Positions 7,395 through 15,532 of a DNA stretch of 23,276 nt are shown one piece after another. The stretch's first letter is position 1. The number at the start of each line of letters is the position of its first letter. The stretch comes from Candidatus Brocadiia bacterium (GTDB lineage: Bacteria; Planctomycetota; PUPC01; DSUN01), in NCBI GenBank assembly GCA_016782825.1, contig JADHXT010000011.1, positions 1 through 23,276 of the forward strand, written 5' to 3'. Made by a program: the position numbers and the translations under genes. The notes below the pieces were generated by a model. That model saw nothing but the letters and a program-made list of their open reading frames with translations. It did not search any database and was not told the DNA's origin.

Positions 7395-8738
7395 ATGCCC
7401 CAGCGCCGCCTCCTCCTCGCCGCCGCCGCCGCGCTGCTGCTGGCCTGCGGATGCGTGCGCGAGTTTGTGCAGGTGAAGGTGGAGCCGCGCCCCGACGGCT
7501 CGTTCGTCCGCACCGTGCGCCTCTGGAAGGTCGACGACGACAAAGACAAGGGCGTCCTCCCGCCCGACACGAACGCCGTGGCCAACGCCGCCGAGCATTA
7601 CATGGAACGCATCGAGGACAAGGAGGGCGCCGCAGGCTTCCGAGGCACCTTCTACCACACCGTGCCCACCGACATCCTGCACGCGGGCGACACCAATCGC
7701 GGCGCCTACACCGTGTGGCGCTCGCCGCTGGGCCACATGGCCTACTACCGCGAGCGGCCCCCCGGCCGCGTGGACGTGCGCACCCGCTTCCACGAGGCCG
7801 AGGCCTCCATCGACACACTCGTCAAGCTGACCACCACGATGGCCCGGCAGCAGCTCGACGGCGAAGCCGGCCTCGACAAGCTGGTGGCCTATCTCGACGG
7901 GCCGTTCCGCCGCGACCTCAAGGAAGCGTCGTTCCACCTCTACGCCCAACACCTCCAACCCCGCAAGGCCAAGGACAAGGACAACGAGAAGGGCCTCATC
8001 GCCGTGGCCGCGCTCATCCTCGAGTTGGCCGAGGAGCGTGGCCATCTGAAGGCCAAGGACCTCCCCAAGTTGTCCGAGGACAAGCCGCGCGCCGAGTTCC
8101 TCATGCAGCTCATCGCCCGCCGCATGGAGCGCCCCCTCGACGCGGCCCTTCGCGGCAAGCTCGCCCTCGTGGGCAACGCCGTGCAGGCCAAGGCCGCCTT
8201 CGAGAAGGCCCTGCCCGTGCTCGGGCTCGACGGAAAGCAGTTCGAGCAGCAGATGCTCCCCTTCACCGACACGGTGCTGGCCTTCGAGATCTTCCCCACA
8301 CACCCCACCGTGCGCTACGACCTAGTGCTGCCGCCCGAGGCCGAGCTGCGCCACAGCAACGGCACCCTCGACGCCAAGACGCGCCAGGTGGAGCACACGC
8401 AACTGCTCACGCCGCGCCCCGTGTCGCGGATGTTCTTCGCCCTATGGTCGGTGCCCGACACGGCGTGGCAGACGAAGCACCTCGGCGGCGTGGTGCTCCG
8501 CGGCCAGGCCCTCGAGGAGTACATCACGTGGGAGAGCGCGCTCGACGACGCGCACGCGAAGGTCTGGCGCCAGGCCGTCGAGCGCCTCGACCCGAAGCAG
8601 GACCTCCCCCAGCAGCTCGCCGCCATCCACACCGGCCCCGTGCCCGTGGACGAGGAGGTCGCCCCCGAAGAGGGCGCGCGGCTGCTGATCAGCGCCCTCA
8701 AGCGCCCCAAGAAGATGGTCGACCCACTCGACCCGTAG
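7395..8738 (+). CDS. Uncharacterised lipoprotein
   Basis: This 447-residue protein has a lipoprotein signal: a basic n-region (PQRR), an Ala/Leu core, and LLLACGC, with Cys16 (LLAC) or Cys18 as the lipidated residue. The mature part has no recognised domain. It begins with a beta-like segment (FVQVKVEPRPDGSFVRTVRLW). The middle is rich in charged helices with KAKDKDNEKG near 195-204. It ends with a segment with repeated acidic residues. It lies 36 bp after the TPR/HEAT protein on the same strand with GGGAG upstream of the ATG, so it is probably the second gene of a two-gene operon. The function is unknown; the pairing suggests both act in the periplasm or at the outer membrane. Confidence 0.75.
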   Translation: MPQRRLLLAAAAALLLACGCVREFVQVKVEPRPDGSFVRTVRLWKVDDDKDKGVLPPDTNAVANAAEHYMERIEDKEGAAGFRGTFYHTVPTDILHAGDTNRGAYTVWRSPLGHMAYYRERPPGRVDVRTRFHEAEASIDTLVKLTTTMARQQLDGEAGLDKLVAYLDGPFRRDLKEASFHLYAQHLQPRKAKDKDNEKGLIAVAALILELAEERGHLKAKDLPKLSEDKPRAEFLMQLIARRMERPLDAALRGKLALVGNAVQAKAAFEKALPVLGLDGKQFEQQMLPFTDTVLAFEIFPTHPTVRYDLVLPPEAELRHSNGTLDAKTRQVEHTQLLTPRPVSRMFFALWSVPDTAWQTKHLGGVVLRGQALEEYITWESALDDAHAKVWRQAVERLDPKQDLPQQLAAIHTGPVPVDEEVAPEEGARLLISALKRPKKMVDPLDP

Positions 8739-8762
8739 CACGCCCGGCCTCGCCCCACTTGG

Positions 8763-8784
8763 CACCGCCCCAAACGGGGCGGTG
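8763..8784 (+). terminator. Strong GC hairpin after the lipoprotein gene
   Basis: A 9-bp perfect stem (8763-8771 with 8776-8784) has a 4-nt AAAC loop and lies 25 bp after the stop codon. No U-tract follows, so it may be a processing or REP-like hairpin rather than a classical terminator. Confidence 0.45.
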
Positions 8785-8790
8785 GAATCT

Positions 8791-8937
8791 AGCCCACGGT
8801 GAAGCGAAGCGGAACCGTGGGCTACCATCCGCCACGCCCTACGGGCGTTGGGCCACCGCGGAGGATCTGCCGCTTTGCTTGCGATGGCCAAATGTAAAGA
8901 ACCGATAGGGACGCTGCACGGGTCGCCCCGTTGGGGC
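8791..8937. repeat. Cluster of intergenic palindromes (REP-like)
   Basis: Three perfect inverted repeats lie between the lipoprotein gene and the next promoter. AGCCCACGGT/ACCGTGGGCT pairs 8791-8800 with 8814-8823. ACGCCC/GGGCGT pairs 8834-8839 with 8843-8848. GCCCC/GGGGC pairs 8925-8929 with 8933-8937. No gene is seen in 8739-9151. Confidence 0.55.
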
Positions 8938-8989
8938 TCAAGAGAGGCCGAGAGCCAGAAGCTGGGGACGTGTCGGCTGCGCCTTCCTG

Positions 8990-9018
8990 TTGCAGGCTCA
9001 GAACCGCAGTGGTAGAAT
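8990..9018 (+). promoter_or_regulatory. Sigma-70-like promoter of the membrane protein-dprA operon
   Basis: TTGCAG (8990-8995), a 17-bp spacer ending in GG, and TAGAAT (9013-9018). It would give a leader of about 125 nt before the ATG at 9152. Confidence 0.6.
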
Positions 9019-9151
9019 GGCCGGCGGCCGTGGCAATCCCCCACGCCAGAAAGCCACGGAAGCAGCGGTATAACCCCTTGGGCGTTCTACGTCCACATGG
9101 GCGCGACGCCGCGCCTTCCGTTGCCATCGCCCGGTCATCCAGGAGCTCGAC

Positions 9152-10717
9152 ATGGACCCCACTTTCCTCCGCGAACGTCAGGCCCGCGAGGTGCGCGCCA
9201 GCCGCTTCAGGCTCGGCCTCATCGTCGTGGCGCTGCTCGGCCTCGCCTACGGCATGGTGCACCTCAGCCGGCAGCGGGACGACACCCCCGTCGGTGCACC
9301 CGACGGGCCCGTCGTCGGACGCAGCGTGGTGGCCCACAAGCTCCCCGTCGCCGGAATCGACCCGGCCGCCGAAGGCAAGACGCCCGACCCCCTCGCCGTG
9401 GCCGATGCCGACGTGGCCAAGAAGTTCGCCTTCCTCAACGACCCCAAGACCTTCGACCAGGTCGAGGACCGCGGCACCGACGTCGAGCCCCGCCCCTTCT
9501 TCGCCATGCTCTACCGCGTGCACCAGGACACCGACGACGCGCTTCGCAAGGAGGCCGACGCCACTGGCACGCCCGACTGGAAGACCCTGTGGGACAAGCC
9601 CGAGACCCTGCGCGGCAAGGCCATCCAGGTGGCGGGGCGCATCGTGCGCATCTGGACGCAGCGCCTCGGCCAGAATCCCATGGGCCTCGAGCAGGTGACC
9701 GGCTACCGCATCCGCCGCGACCCCGCCGCGCCCAGCGCTGGCGGCCCCACCATCCAGCTCCTCGACGTGTACCTCATCCACCGCCTGCCCGGCGCACTCG
9801 TCCACGACCAAGTGGTCACACGAGGGCGCTACCTCAAGCCCCAAGTGATCCCGCCCGAAGGCCAGCGCTTCCTGGACGACCCCGACCTGCACGTGGCCGT
9901 CGTGCTCGCCCGCCGCTTCGACCCCCTCACCTACCTGGACGACGCCCAGCCCCCCGGCCCCATCGTGGACGGCAACCGTCCCGAGGCGCGCGCCTTCTAC
10001 TGGTTCATCAAGCATGCCATGGACGCCACCGCCGCCGAACTCCAGGCCAAGGCCGCCCTGCAGATCACCTACGTGGACCTCACCACCCAGCCCGACCGCT
10101 ACCGCGGCACTCCCATCGCCCTGCGCGGCCAGCTCGCCCGCCTGCATCGCATCGCCCTGCCCGAAAACCCCCTCGGCCTGGCCGACGTCTTTCACGGCCA
10201 AGTGCTCGGCGGCTACTCCAACGACCCCGCCAAGAGCGACCGCCAGATGAACAGCTTCTACTGCTGGCAGATCCCCGACGGGGTGCGCCTGAAGGACGAG
10301 GTGGTCGTCTACGGCTACTACATGAAAAACTGGGTCTACACGGCCGCCGACCGCCGCCTCATCACCAGCCCCATCATCATCGGCCGTCACATGCAGCGCG
10401 TCGAAATCGTGCGCGACTACACCATCGAGATTGGCATCGGCATCGTCGCCGCCCTCACGCTCTTCGTCCTCCTCGTCGCCTACCACCGCGAACGCACCCG
10501 CCAGAGCGCCGCCCGCGAAGCCCAGCGCCAGCGCCAGATGGCACGTGTGCCCCAGAATCTCAACGCCGTGGCCCGACGCCTCGCCCGCCCGAGCAGCCCG
10601 CGGCCCGACGCCACGCCGCCGCCCGACACGCAAGACGACGACCGCGACAGCGACGACAGGGAAACACCTGACGACCCCAGCTCCCAGGCCGCGGGGAGAG
10701 CCCCGGAACATGGCTGA
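9152..10717 (+). CDS. Membrane protein with duplicated extracytoplasmic domain, TM at both ends
   Basis: This 521-residue protein has a TM helix at about 19-36 (FRLGLIVVALLGLAYGMV) and another at about 424-444 (IGIVAALTLFVLLVAY), so the 390-residue middle should be extracytoplasmic. Two segments of the middle resemble each other. Near 154 it reads GKAIQVAGRIVRI, then GQNPMGLEQVTGY. Near 318 it reads GTPIALRGQLARLHRI, then PENPLGLADVFHG. This indicates an internal duplication of a small beta-rich, possibly OB-like, domain. The cytoplasmic tail is Arg/Pro/Asp-rich and probably disordered. The start is supported by AGGAG six bases before the ATG. The stop overlaps the dprA start by 8 bp. I do not recognise a named family; similar proteins are expected only in planctomycetal genomes (inference). 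Confidence 0.75.
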   Translation: MDPTFLRERQAREVRASRFRLGLIVVALLGLAYGMVHLSRQRDDTPVGAPDGPVVGRSVVAHKLPVAGIDPAAEGKTPDPLAVADADVAKKFAFLNDPKTFDQVEDRGTDVEPRPFFAMLYRVHQDTDDALRKEADATGTPDWKTLWDKPETLRGKAIQVAGRIVRIWTQRLGQNPMGLEQVTGYRIRRDPAAPSAGGPTIQLLDVYLIHRLPGALVHDQVVTRGRYLKPQVIPPEGQRFLDDPDLHVAVVLARRFDPLTYLDDAQPPGPIVDGNRPEARAFYWFIKHAMDATAAELQAKAALQITYVDLTTQPDRYRGTPIALRGQLARLHRIALPENPLGLADVFHGQVLGGYSNDPAKSDRQMNSFYCWQIPDGVRLKDEVVVYGYYMKNWVYTAADRRLITSPIIIGRHMQRVEIVRDYTIEIGIGIVAALTLFVLLVAYHRERTRQSAAREAQRQRQMARVPQNLNAVARRLARPSSPRPDATPPPDTQDDDRDSDDRETPDDPSSQAAGRAPEHG

Positions 10718-11819
10718 CGACCTGCTGCGCGACCTCGTGGCGCTGAACCTCACCCTCCGCCTCGACGCCGCCGACTACCACAGGCTCATCGACGCCTTCG
10801 GCAGCCACGAAGCCCTGCGCCAGGCCTCGGCGCGCGACCTCCTCGAGCGTGGCGGCCTCTCCCAGACCCTCGCCAGGCAGGTGGTCCGCACCCGCGAGAG
10901 CAGCGACCCCGACGAGGAGATCCGCCAGGCCGCCGAACGCGACGTGGCCATCCTCCACTGCCTGCACCCGCACTACCCGGCCTCGCTGCGCCGCACGCCA
11001 CGGCCTCCCCTCGTGCTCTACGTGCGCGGCGCCCTCGAGCCCACCGACGCCGTGGCCGTGGCCATCGTGGGCTCCCGCCAGCCCACCCACTACGGCGCCA
11101 CCCAGGCCGCACGCCTGGCCGCCGAGCTGGCCGCCCGGGGCATCACCGTGGTGAGCGGACTCGCCCGAGGCATCGACTCGGCGGCTCACCAGGGCGCACT
11201 CGACAGCGGCGGCCGCACCCTCGCCGTCCTCGGCAGCGGCCTGGCCGATCTCTATCCGCAGGAAAACACCGCCCTGGCCCAGGCCGTGGCCGACCACGGC
11301 GCCGTGCTCAGCGAATTCCCCCTCCACACCCCGGCCTGGCCCGCCAACTTCCCCCGCCGCAACCGCATCGTGAGCGGCCTCGCGCTCGGCGTGCTCGTGG
11401 TGGAAGCCGCCACGAAAAGCGGCGCGCTGGTCACCGCCGACTGCGCCCTCGCACAAGGCCGCGAGGTGATGGCCGTGCCCGGGCGCGTGGACCGGCGCCA
11501 GAGCCACGGATGCCACTGGCTGCTCAAGCAGGGCGCCCGGCTCGTGGAAGGCGCCAACGATGTGCTCGACGCACTCGGCGACGTGGCCCTCGCCCTCGCT
11601 CCGCCCCGCCCCAAGGCCCCGCGGGCACCCATCGAGCTGCCGCCCGAACACGCCGCCGTGCTGGCCGCCGTGGCCGACGAGCCGACCCACATCGACACCA
11701 TCACCGCCGCCTGTGGCCTCCCGGCCCACGCCGTGGCCGGCGCCCTCGTGTGCCTCGAACTCAAGAAGCTGGTGAGCCAGTTGCCCGGCAAGCACTTCGT
11801 GACCACCACACCCACCTGA
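10710..11819 (+). CDS. dprA: DNA processing protein DprA (RecA loader for incoming ssDNA)
   Basis: This 369-residue protein has an N-terminal HhH/SAM-like region (about 1-75), then the DprA Rossmann-like core: VGSRQPTHYG (120-129), SGLARGIDSAAHQGAL (149-164), AVLGSGLADLYPQEN (172-186), FPRRNRIVSGLA (214-225) and EAATKSGALVTADCALAQGR (232-251). A C-terminal winged-helix domain spans about 308-363 (PPEHAAVLAAV, then HIDTITAACGL). DprA binds single-stranded DNA and loads RecA during natural transformation; it also occurs in non-competent bacteria. All core motifs are intact. The frame stays open further left, but ATG 10710 has GGGGAGAG upstream and matches the family's usual start. It overlaps the preceding membrane-protein gene by 8 bp, implying coupled translation. 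No other competence genes are in the window. Confidence 0.95.
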   Translation: MADDLLRDLVALNLTLRLDAADYHRLIDAFGSHEALRQASARDLLERGGLSQTLARQVVRTRESSDPDEEIRQAAERDVAILHCLHPHYPASLRRTPRPPLVLYVRGALEPTDAVAVAIVGSRQPTHYGATQAARLAAELAARGITVVSGLARGIDSAAHQGALDSGGRTLAVLGSGLADLYPQENTALAQAVADHGAVLSEFPLHTPAWPANFPRRNRIVSGLALGVLVVEAATKSGALVTADCALAQGREVMAVPGRVDRRQSHGCHWLLKQGARLVEGANDVLDALGDVALALAPPRPKAPRAPIELPPEHAAVLAAVADEPTHIDTITAACGLPAHAVAGALVCLELKKLVSQLPGKHFVTTTPT

Positions 11820-11939
11820 CGCACGCCGCCGTGCGGCCTGGGAATACTCCCGCGCATCCGCCGCCCGCCCACGCGGTGTAAGCCCTGCGCAGCGCGACAC
11901 ATGCCACGGCCATCCGGCCCCGTCGGCCATCGCAAAGGG

Positions 11940-11968
11940 TTGCATTCCGGGGGCGGATGCGGTACCAT
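11940..11968 (+). promoter_or_regulatory. Sigma-70-like promoter of the glycoside hydrolase gene
   Basis: TTGCAT (11940-11945), a 17-bp spacer ending in GG, and TACCAT (11963-11968), about 38 bp before the ATG at 12006. A short hairpin (GCACG 11821-11825 with CGTGC 11830-11834) follows the dprA stop and could end the upstream transcript. Confidence 0.55.
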
Positions 11969-12005
11969 TGAGGACAGTGCAATTCGCGAGGCCCACCCCC
12001 TTCGG

Positions 12006-14408
12006 ATGCTGAGTATGACGAACGGAACAGCAAGCCGCCCCCGCCGCCGCACACCGGCCGCCCTGTGGTTCGCCGTGCTGGCTCTTGCCGGAGCCGGCAC
12101 CTTGTGCGCCGCCCCCACCACGCCGGTCAAGCGGTGGAGCTTCGAGCACGACACCGAGGGCTGGACGTCGCGCGAATCCACCCTCTCGTGGAGCCATCTG
12201 AAGGCGAAAGACCGCGGCTGGTCGCTCCAGATCGACGTGAGCTTCCCCGAGCCGGCCAGCGCCCACTGCCCCGTGGCGTTCGACGTGGACGGCGTGGGCG
12301 AGATCATCTACCACGTGTACGTGCCCGCCGACGCACCCGACTGCATCAAGACGCTGCTCTTCCTGAAGGACAAGGACGGCCTGTGGTTCCAGGACTTCCG
12401 CGAGGAGCCCGTGCGGCCCGGCCAGTGGAACCGCGTGAGCGTGGACGTGGCGGCGACGAGCCCGCGGCTGGCCCCCAGCGCCCATCACCGCGTGTGGAAC
12501 AGCGTGGCGGCCCGCGGGATGAACCAGATCGGCGTGTCGTTCTTCTGCGACCGCGCCTTCAAGGGCTCCCTGCACCTCGACCGCGTGATCGCCTATCCGG
12601 CCAAGCCGACCCGCGAGCCGGCGCCGCTGCGCGTCATCGGCCTGCGCGAAAACTCGCTGCGGGTGCGCCGCTACGAGAAGTTCGAGCTTTCCTTCGACAT
12701 CAACCGCCACGTGAGCAACCCCTTCGAGCCCGACCACGTGAAGATCGACGCCACCTTCCTCGACCCCGCCAACAAGGCCATCACCATCCCGGCCTTCTAC
12801 CACCAGGACTACGTGCGGCGGGTGGTGAACGATCGCGAGCATCTCACCCCCGTGGGGCCGGGCATGTGGAAAGTGCGCTTCGCCCCGATGGCGGCGGGCA
12901 CCCACCGCTACTACCTCACCGTGACCTACACGCCCAACCACGGCGGCAAGCGCGAGCCCGAACAGCTCATCACAGGCAAGCGCCGCTTCGAATGCGTGCC
13001 GTCCGACAGCCCCGGCTTCATCCGCGTGTCGAAAAAAGACCCCATGTACTTCGAGTTCGACAACGGCGATTGGTTCTACCCCATCGGCCACAACGTGCAC
13101 TCGCCCAGCGACGACACCCCGCGCGCGGTGGCCATGCAGAAACGCATCGGCGCCGACATCCAGCCCGACCACGGCACGTTCACCTACGACCGCCTGTTCA
13201 AGACCATGGCCGACAGCGGCGAAAACCTGGCCGAAGTGTGGCTGTGCTCCTGGTGGCTCGGCCTCGAGTGGATCGGCGAGTGGAAGCACTACGACGGCCT
13301 CACCAGCTTCAACATGCAGAATGCGTGGAAGCTCGACTACACGGTGGACCTCGCCACGCGGCTCGGCCTGCGCATCCACCTGGTGTTCGACAACCACGGC
13401 AAGGCGTCCACCTGGTGCGACCCCGAGTGGGAAGACAACCCCTACAACAAGATGAACGGCGGGTTCCTCGACAGCCCCGAGGAGTTTTTCCGCAATCCCA
13501 TCGCGAAGGAAATCTACAAGAAGAAGCTCCGCTACATCATCGCCCGATGGGGCTACAGCACCCACATCGCCGGCCTCGAGCTCTGGAGCGAGATCGACCT
13601 CGTGGGCGATTCGTGGAACTTCCACGCCAACGACGTGCAGGCCGCACCCAAGGTGCAGTGGCACCGCGAGATGACCGAATACCTCGAGCGCATCGACCCG
13701 TGGAACCACATGGTGACCACCCACTTCTCCACCACCTACTCGCGCATCAAGTCCACCCTCGTCTCCATCCCCGGCATCGACTACATCGCGTGCGACGCCT
13801 ACCGCGGCAGCGGCGGCATCACCAAGCTCGTCCTCGCCACGGCCCGCGCCTTTGCCAACCACGGCAAGCCCGGCATCGTCACCGAGTATGGCGGCAGCCC
13901 CTTTGCCAGCACCGTGCCCGGCCTCCGCGCCGACGTCCACGCCGGCCTCTGGTCCACCTACATGACCCACACGGCCGGCAGCCCGCTGCTCTGGTGGCAC
14001 CAGTTCATCGACTCCGACGGCCTCTACTGGAACTACAAGGCCCTGGCCGCCTACCACCAGGGCGAAGACCGCCGCGGCAAGGGTCTCGTGTCCGGCACCG
14101 TGTCCTTCCCCAACGGCCACCACGACCTGAGCGCGCTCTGCCTCAAGAATCCGCGCATGGCCTACCTCTGGGTCTACTCCCGCAGCGCCATGGAACGCAT
14201 GCCCGAGAAGGGGCAGGAGCCTGTGTTCGAGAACATCACCATCCAGATCAAAGGGATGGCCGCTGCAAAGTTCCGCGTGGAAGTGTGGGACTGCTACAAG
14301 GGCGGGCGTGTGGCCACACTCACCCTCACCGCGGCCAACGGCCGGCTGCTGGTGCCCCTCCCCCGATTCCGCAATGATGTGGCGCTGAAGATCAAGCCCG
14401 CGTCCTGA
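12006..14408 (+). CDS. Secreted DUF5060-type glycoside hydrolase (GH5-like TIM barrel) with N-terminal CBM-like domain
   Basis: This 800-residue protein has a signal peptide ending near residue 36 (GTLCAAP). A beta-sandwich resembling a carbohydrate-binding module follows at about 40-200 (KRWSFEHDTEGW). A DUF5060-like domain spans about 205-315 (VRRYEKFELSFDI, then FLDPANKAITIPAFY). A TIM barrel begins near 340 (FEFDNGDWFYPIGHN). Candidate catalytic residues are Glu529 in ELWSEID (acid/base position) and Glu627 in VTEYGGSP (nucleophile position). A C-terminal beta domain follows. The substrate is unknown; this domain pair occurs in enzymes acting on plant or algal polysaccharides. ATG 12006 was chosen because the promoter excludes longer starts; ATG 12015 is an alternative, and neither has a good SD. 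It is probably monocistronic. Confidence 0.8.
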   Translation: MLSMTNGTASRPRRRTPAALWFAVLALAGAGTLCAAPTTPVKRWSFEHDTEGWTSRESTLSWSHLKAKDRGWSLQIDVSFPEPASAHCPVAFDVDGVGEIIYHVYVPADAPDCIKTLLFLKDKDGLWFQDFREEPVRPGQWNRVSVDVAATSPRLAPSAHHRVWNSVAARGMNQIGVSFFCDRAFKGSLHLDRVIAYPAKPTREPAPLRVIGLRENSLRVRRYEKFELSFDINRHVSNPFEPDHVKIDATFLDPANKAITIPAFYHQDYVRRVVNDREHLTPVGPGMWKVRFAPMAAGTHRYYLTVTYTPNHGGKREPEQLITGKRRFECVPSDSPGFIRVSKKDPMYFEFDNGDWFYPIGHNVHSPSDDTPRAVAMQKRIGADIQPDHGTFTYDRLFKTMADSGENLAEVWLCSWWLGLEWIGEWKHYDGLTSFNMQNAWKLDYTVDLATRLGLRIHLVFDNHGKASTWCDPEWEDNPYNKMNGGFLDSPEEFFRNPIAKEIYKKKLRYIIARWGYSTHIAGLELWSEIDLVGDSWNFHANDVQAAPKVQWHREMTEYLERIDPWNHMVTTHFSTTYSRIKSTLVSIPGIDYIACDAYRGSGGITKLVLATARAFANHGKPGIVTEYGGSPFASTVPGLRADVHAGLWSTYMTHTAGSPLLWWHQFIDSDGLYWNYKALAAYHQGEDRRGKGLVSGTVSFPNGHHDLSALCLKNPRMAYLWVYSRSAMERMPEKGQEPVFENITIQIKGMAAAKFRVEVWDCYKGGRVATLTLTAANGRLLVPLPRFRNDVALKIKPAS

Positions 14409-14413
14409 CCCGT

Positions 14414-14455
14414 GCGGCCCCAGGCCATCGGGCGCCTGGCCTGCCACCGGGCCGC
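14414..14455. terminator. Nested hairpin, candidate bidirectional terminator
   Basis: It lies in the 53-bp gap between convergent genes. The outer arms GCGGCCC (14414-14420) and GGGCCGC (14449-14455) enclose inner arms CAGGC (14421-14425) and GCCTG (14434-14438). There is no U-tract on either side. Confidence 0.45.
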
Positions 14456-14461
14456 GGGACT

Positions 14462-15355
14462 CTATCGGCTGCGTTTCCTGACAGCCGTCTTCCTGGTAGT
14501 GGTTTTCTTGGCGGCGGCTTTCTTGCCAGCAGCCTTCGTGCGTGTCGCCTTCTTTGCGGTGGCCTTCCTGGCGGTGGCTCTGCTCGCAGCCTTTTCCTTC
14601 CCCGCTTTCTTGCTGGCGGCTTCGGCCCTCTTGGCCTTGGCCGTGGCGCGGCGCTGAGCGTCCTTGTCGGCCGCGATCTCGGCGATCCGCTCCTTGCCGT
14701 GAGCGCACTCGGCGCGCAGCACGCAGGCCGGGCAGTCGTAGCCCACCCGCATGCACGTGCCCGTCGCGTGCTGATGCAGCGCGCGATAGAGCGAGTGGGC
14801 TTCCTTCGCCGGCGCCACCTTGGTCAGCCCGATCTCGATGGCACGCGGCTGAGCGTCCGGCTTCACGAGGCCGAGCCGCTGCAGCACCCGCGCGATGTCC
14901 TCACTCACGAGCACGCGGTCGTACTGGTACACGTAGTAGAGGATGGCCGCCATGAAGGCATGAGGCAGCCCCTCGATCTCACCGAACCAGGCCCGCACCT
15001 TGGTCCGAGGCAGGCCCTTCAGGCGCTCGAACTCGAAGGAGTCGAGCTCCTCGATCCCCTTGGCCAGCAGCCGCTTGAGCACGACCGCCTTGTTCTCCTT
15101 CAGCCCGCACGAGGCCAGCACCCCCGCCACCTCCGACGTGAGGCTCACCCGCAGCTCGTTCCAGTCGACGAACTCCTCGGTGAGGTTGGTGAAGGCCAGC
15201 CGCGCGCGCGACGCGGGAGCGTCCTCCCACAGCACGGCCATCACCACGTCTTCCATCGTCGTCTCTTGCGGGTCGGGCGGAGCAGGCACCGAGTAGTGCT
15301 TCGCCAGCAGGGAACGCAGACGCCGCATCTTGCGAATCGATATCTTCTCCGCCAT
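14462..15355 (-). CDS. Endonuclease III-like HhH-GPD protein with [4Fe-4S] loop, catalytic residues replaced, histone-H1-like tail
   Basis: This 297-residue protein has an HhH-GPD core at about 30-200 and the Nth-type iron-sulphur loop with exact spacing C201-x6-C208-x2-C211-x5-C217. Residues 126-157 align without gaps to the recalled E. coli Nth segment from the hairpin to VDTHI. Nth Lys120 falls on Ala133 and Nth Asp138 falls on Ser151, and GVG becomes GLP, so both residues needed for base excision appear to be missing. From about 230 the chain is a Lys/Ala/Arg/Thr-rich tail (repeats such as KKATRTKAAGKKAAAKK), like histone H1 or HU tails. It is probably a non-catalytic DNA-binding relative rather than a glycosylase. 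The start is supported by GAGG four bases upstream of the ATG and a promoter at 15435-15463. Confidence 0.8.
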   Translation of the reverse strand: MAEKISIRKMRRLRSLLAKHYSVPAPPDPQETTMEDVVMAVLWEDAPASRARLAFTNLTEEFVDWNELRVSLTSEVAGVLASCGLKENKAVVLKRLLAKGIEELDSFEFERLKGLPRTKVRAWFGEIEGLPHAFMAAILYYVYQYDRVLVSEDIARVLQRLGLVKPDAQPRAIEIGLTKVAPAKEAHSLYRALHQHATGTCMRVGYDCPACVLRAECAHGKERIAEIAADKDAQRRATAKAKRAEAASKKAGKEKAASRATARKATAKKATRTKAAGKKAAAKKTTTRKTAVRKRSR

Positions 15356-15434
15356 GCGTCCTCACCTAACTATCTGTTGCACAAATGCTTAGGGCCCGGC
15401 CGCGAGACGTCTCGCACGTGCCGGCGCCCAGAGA

Positions 15435-15463
15435 ATGGTACCAAAGCACCTCCGCAAAGTCAA
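15435..15463 (-). promoter_or_regulatory. Sigma-70-like promoter of the HhH-GPD gene
   Basis: On the minus strand TTGACT (15463-15458), a 17-bp spacer ending in GG, and TACCAT (15440-15435), about 80 bp before the ATG at 15355. Confidence 0.6.
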
Positions 15464-15464
15464 C

Positions 15465-15479
15465 CCCCCCTTCGGGGGG
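15465..15479 (-). terminator. C6/G6 hairpin after the spermidine-synthase-like gene
   Basis: CCCCCC (15465-15470) and GGGGGG (15474-15479) have a 3-nt loop. It lies 54 bp after the stop at 15533 and directly abuts the -35 box of the next gene. On the minus strand it is followed by TTGACTTT, only a weak T-run. Confidence 0.45.
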
Positions 15480-15532
15480 AGGCGTCTCTGGCGACCACCT
15501 GAGCCTCCATGCAGCCTGGCTACAGGCCCCCG

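Noticed and set aside
5994..8303. Minus-strand open frame antisense to the TPR/HEAT protein and lipoprotein
   Set aside because: Only its last 70 codons (5781-5993) have an SD and a sensible protein; the rest is shadow sequence.
14412..14657. Plus-strand 81-codon frame with hydrophobic AVFLVVVFLAAAF-like repeats that looks like a membrane protein
   Set aside because: It is the complement of the Lys/Ala-rich tail of the HhH-GPD gene; Lys and Ala codons read as Phe/Leu and Ala/Gly/Val on the other strand.
10560..14756. Very long minus-strand open frame of about 1,400 codons
   Set aside because: It is antisense to dprA and the glycoside hydrolase, has His/Gly/Val/Glu-rich low-complexity composition and no recognisable domain. 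GC-rich codon bias creates such shadows.
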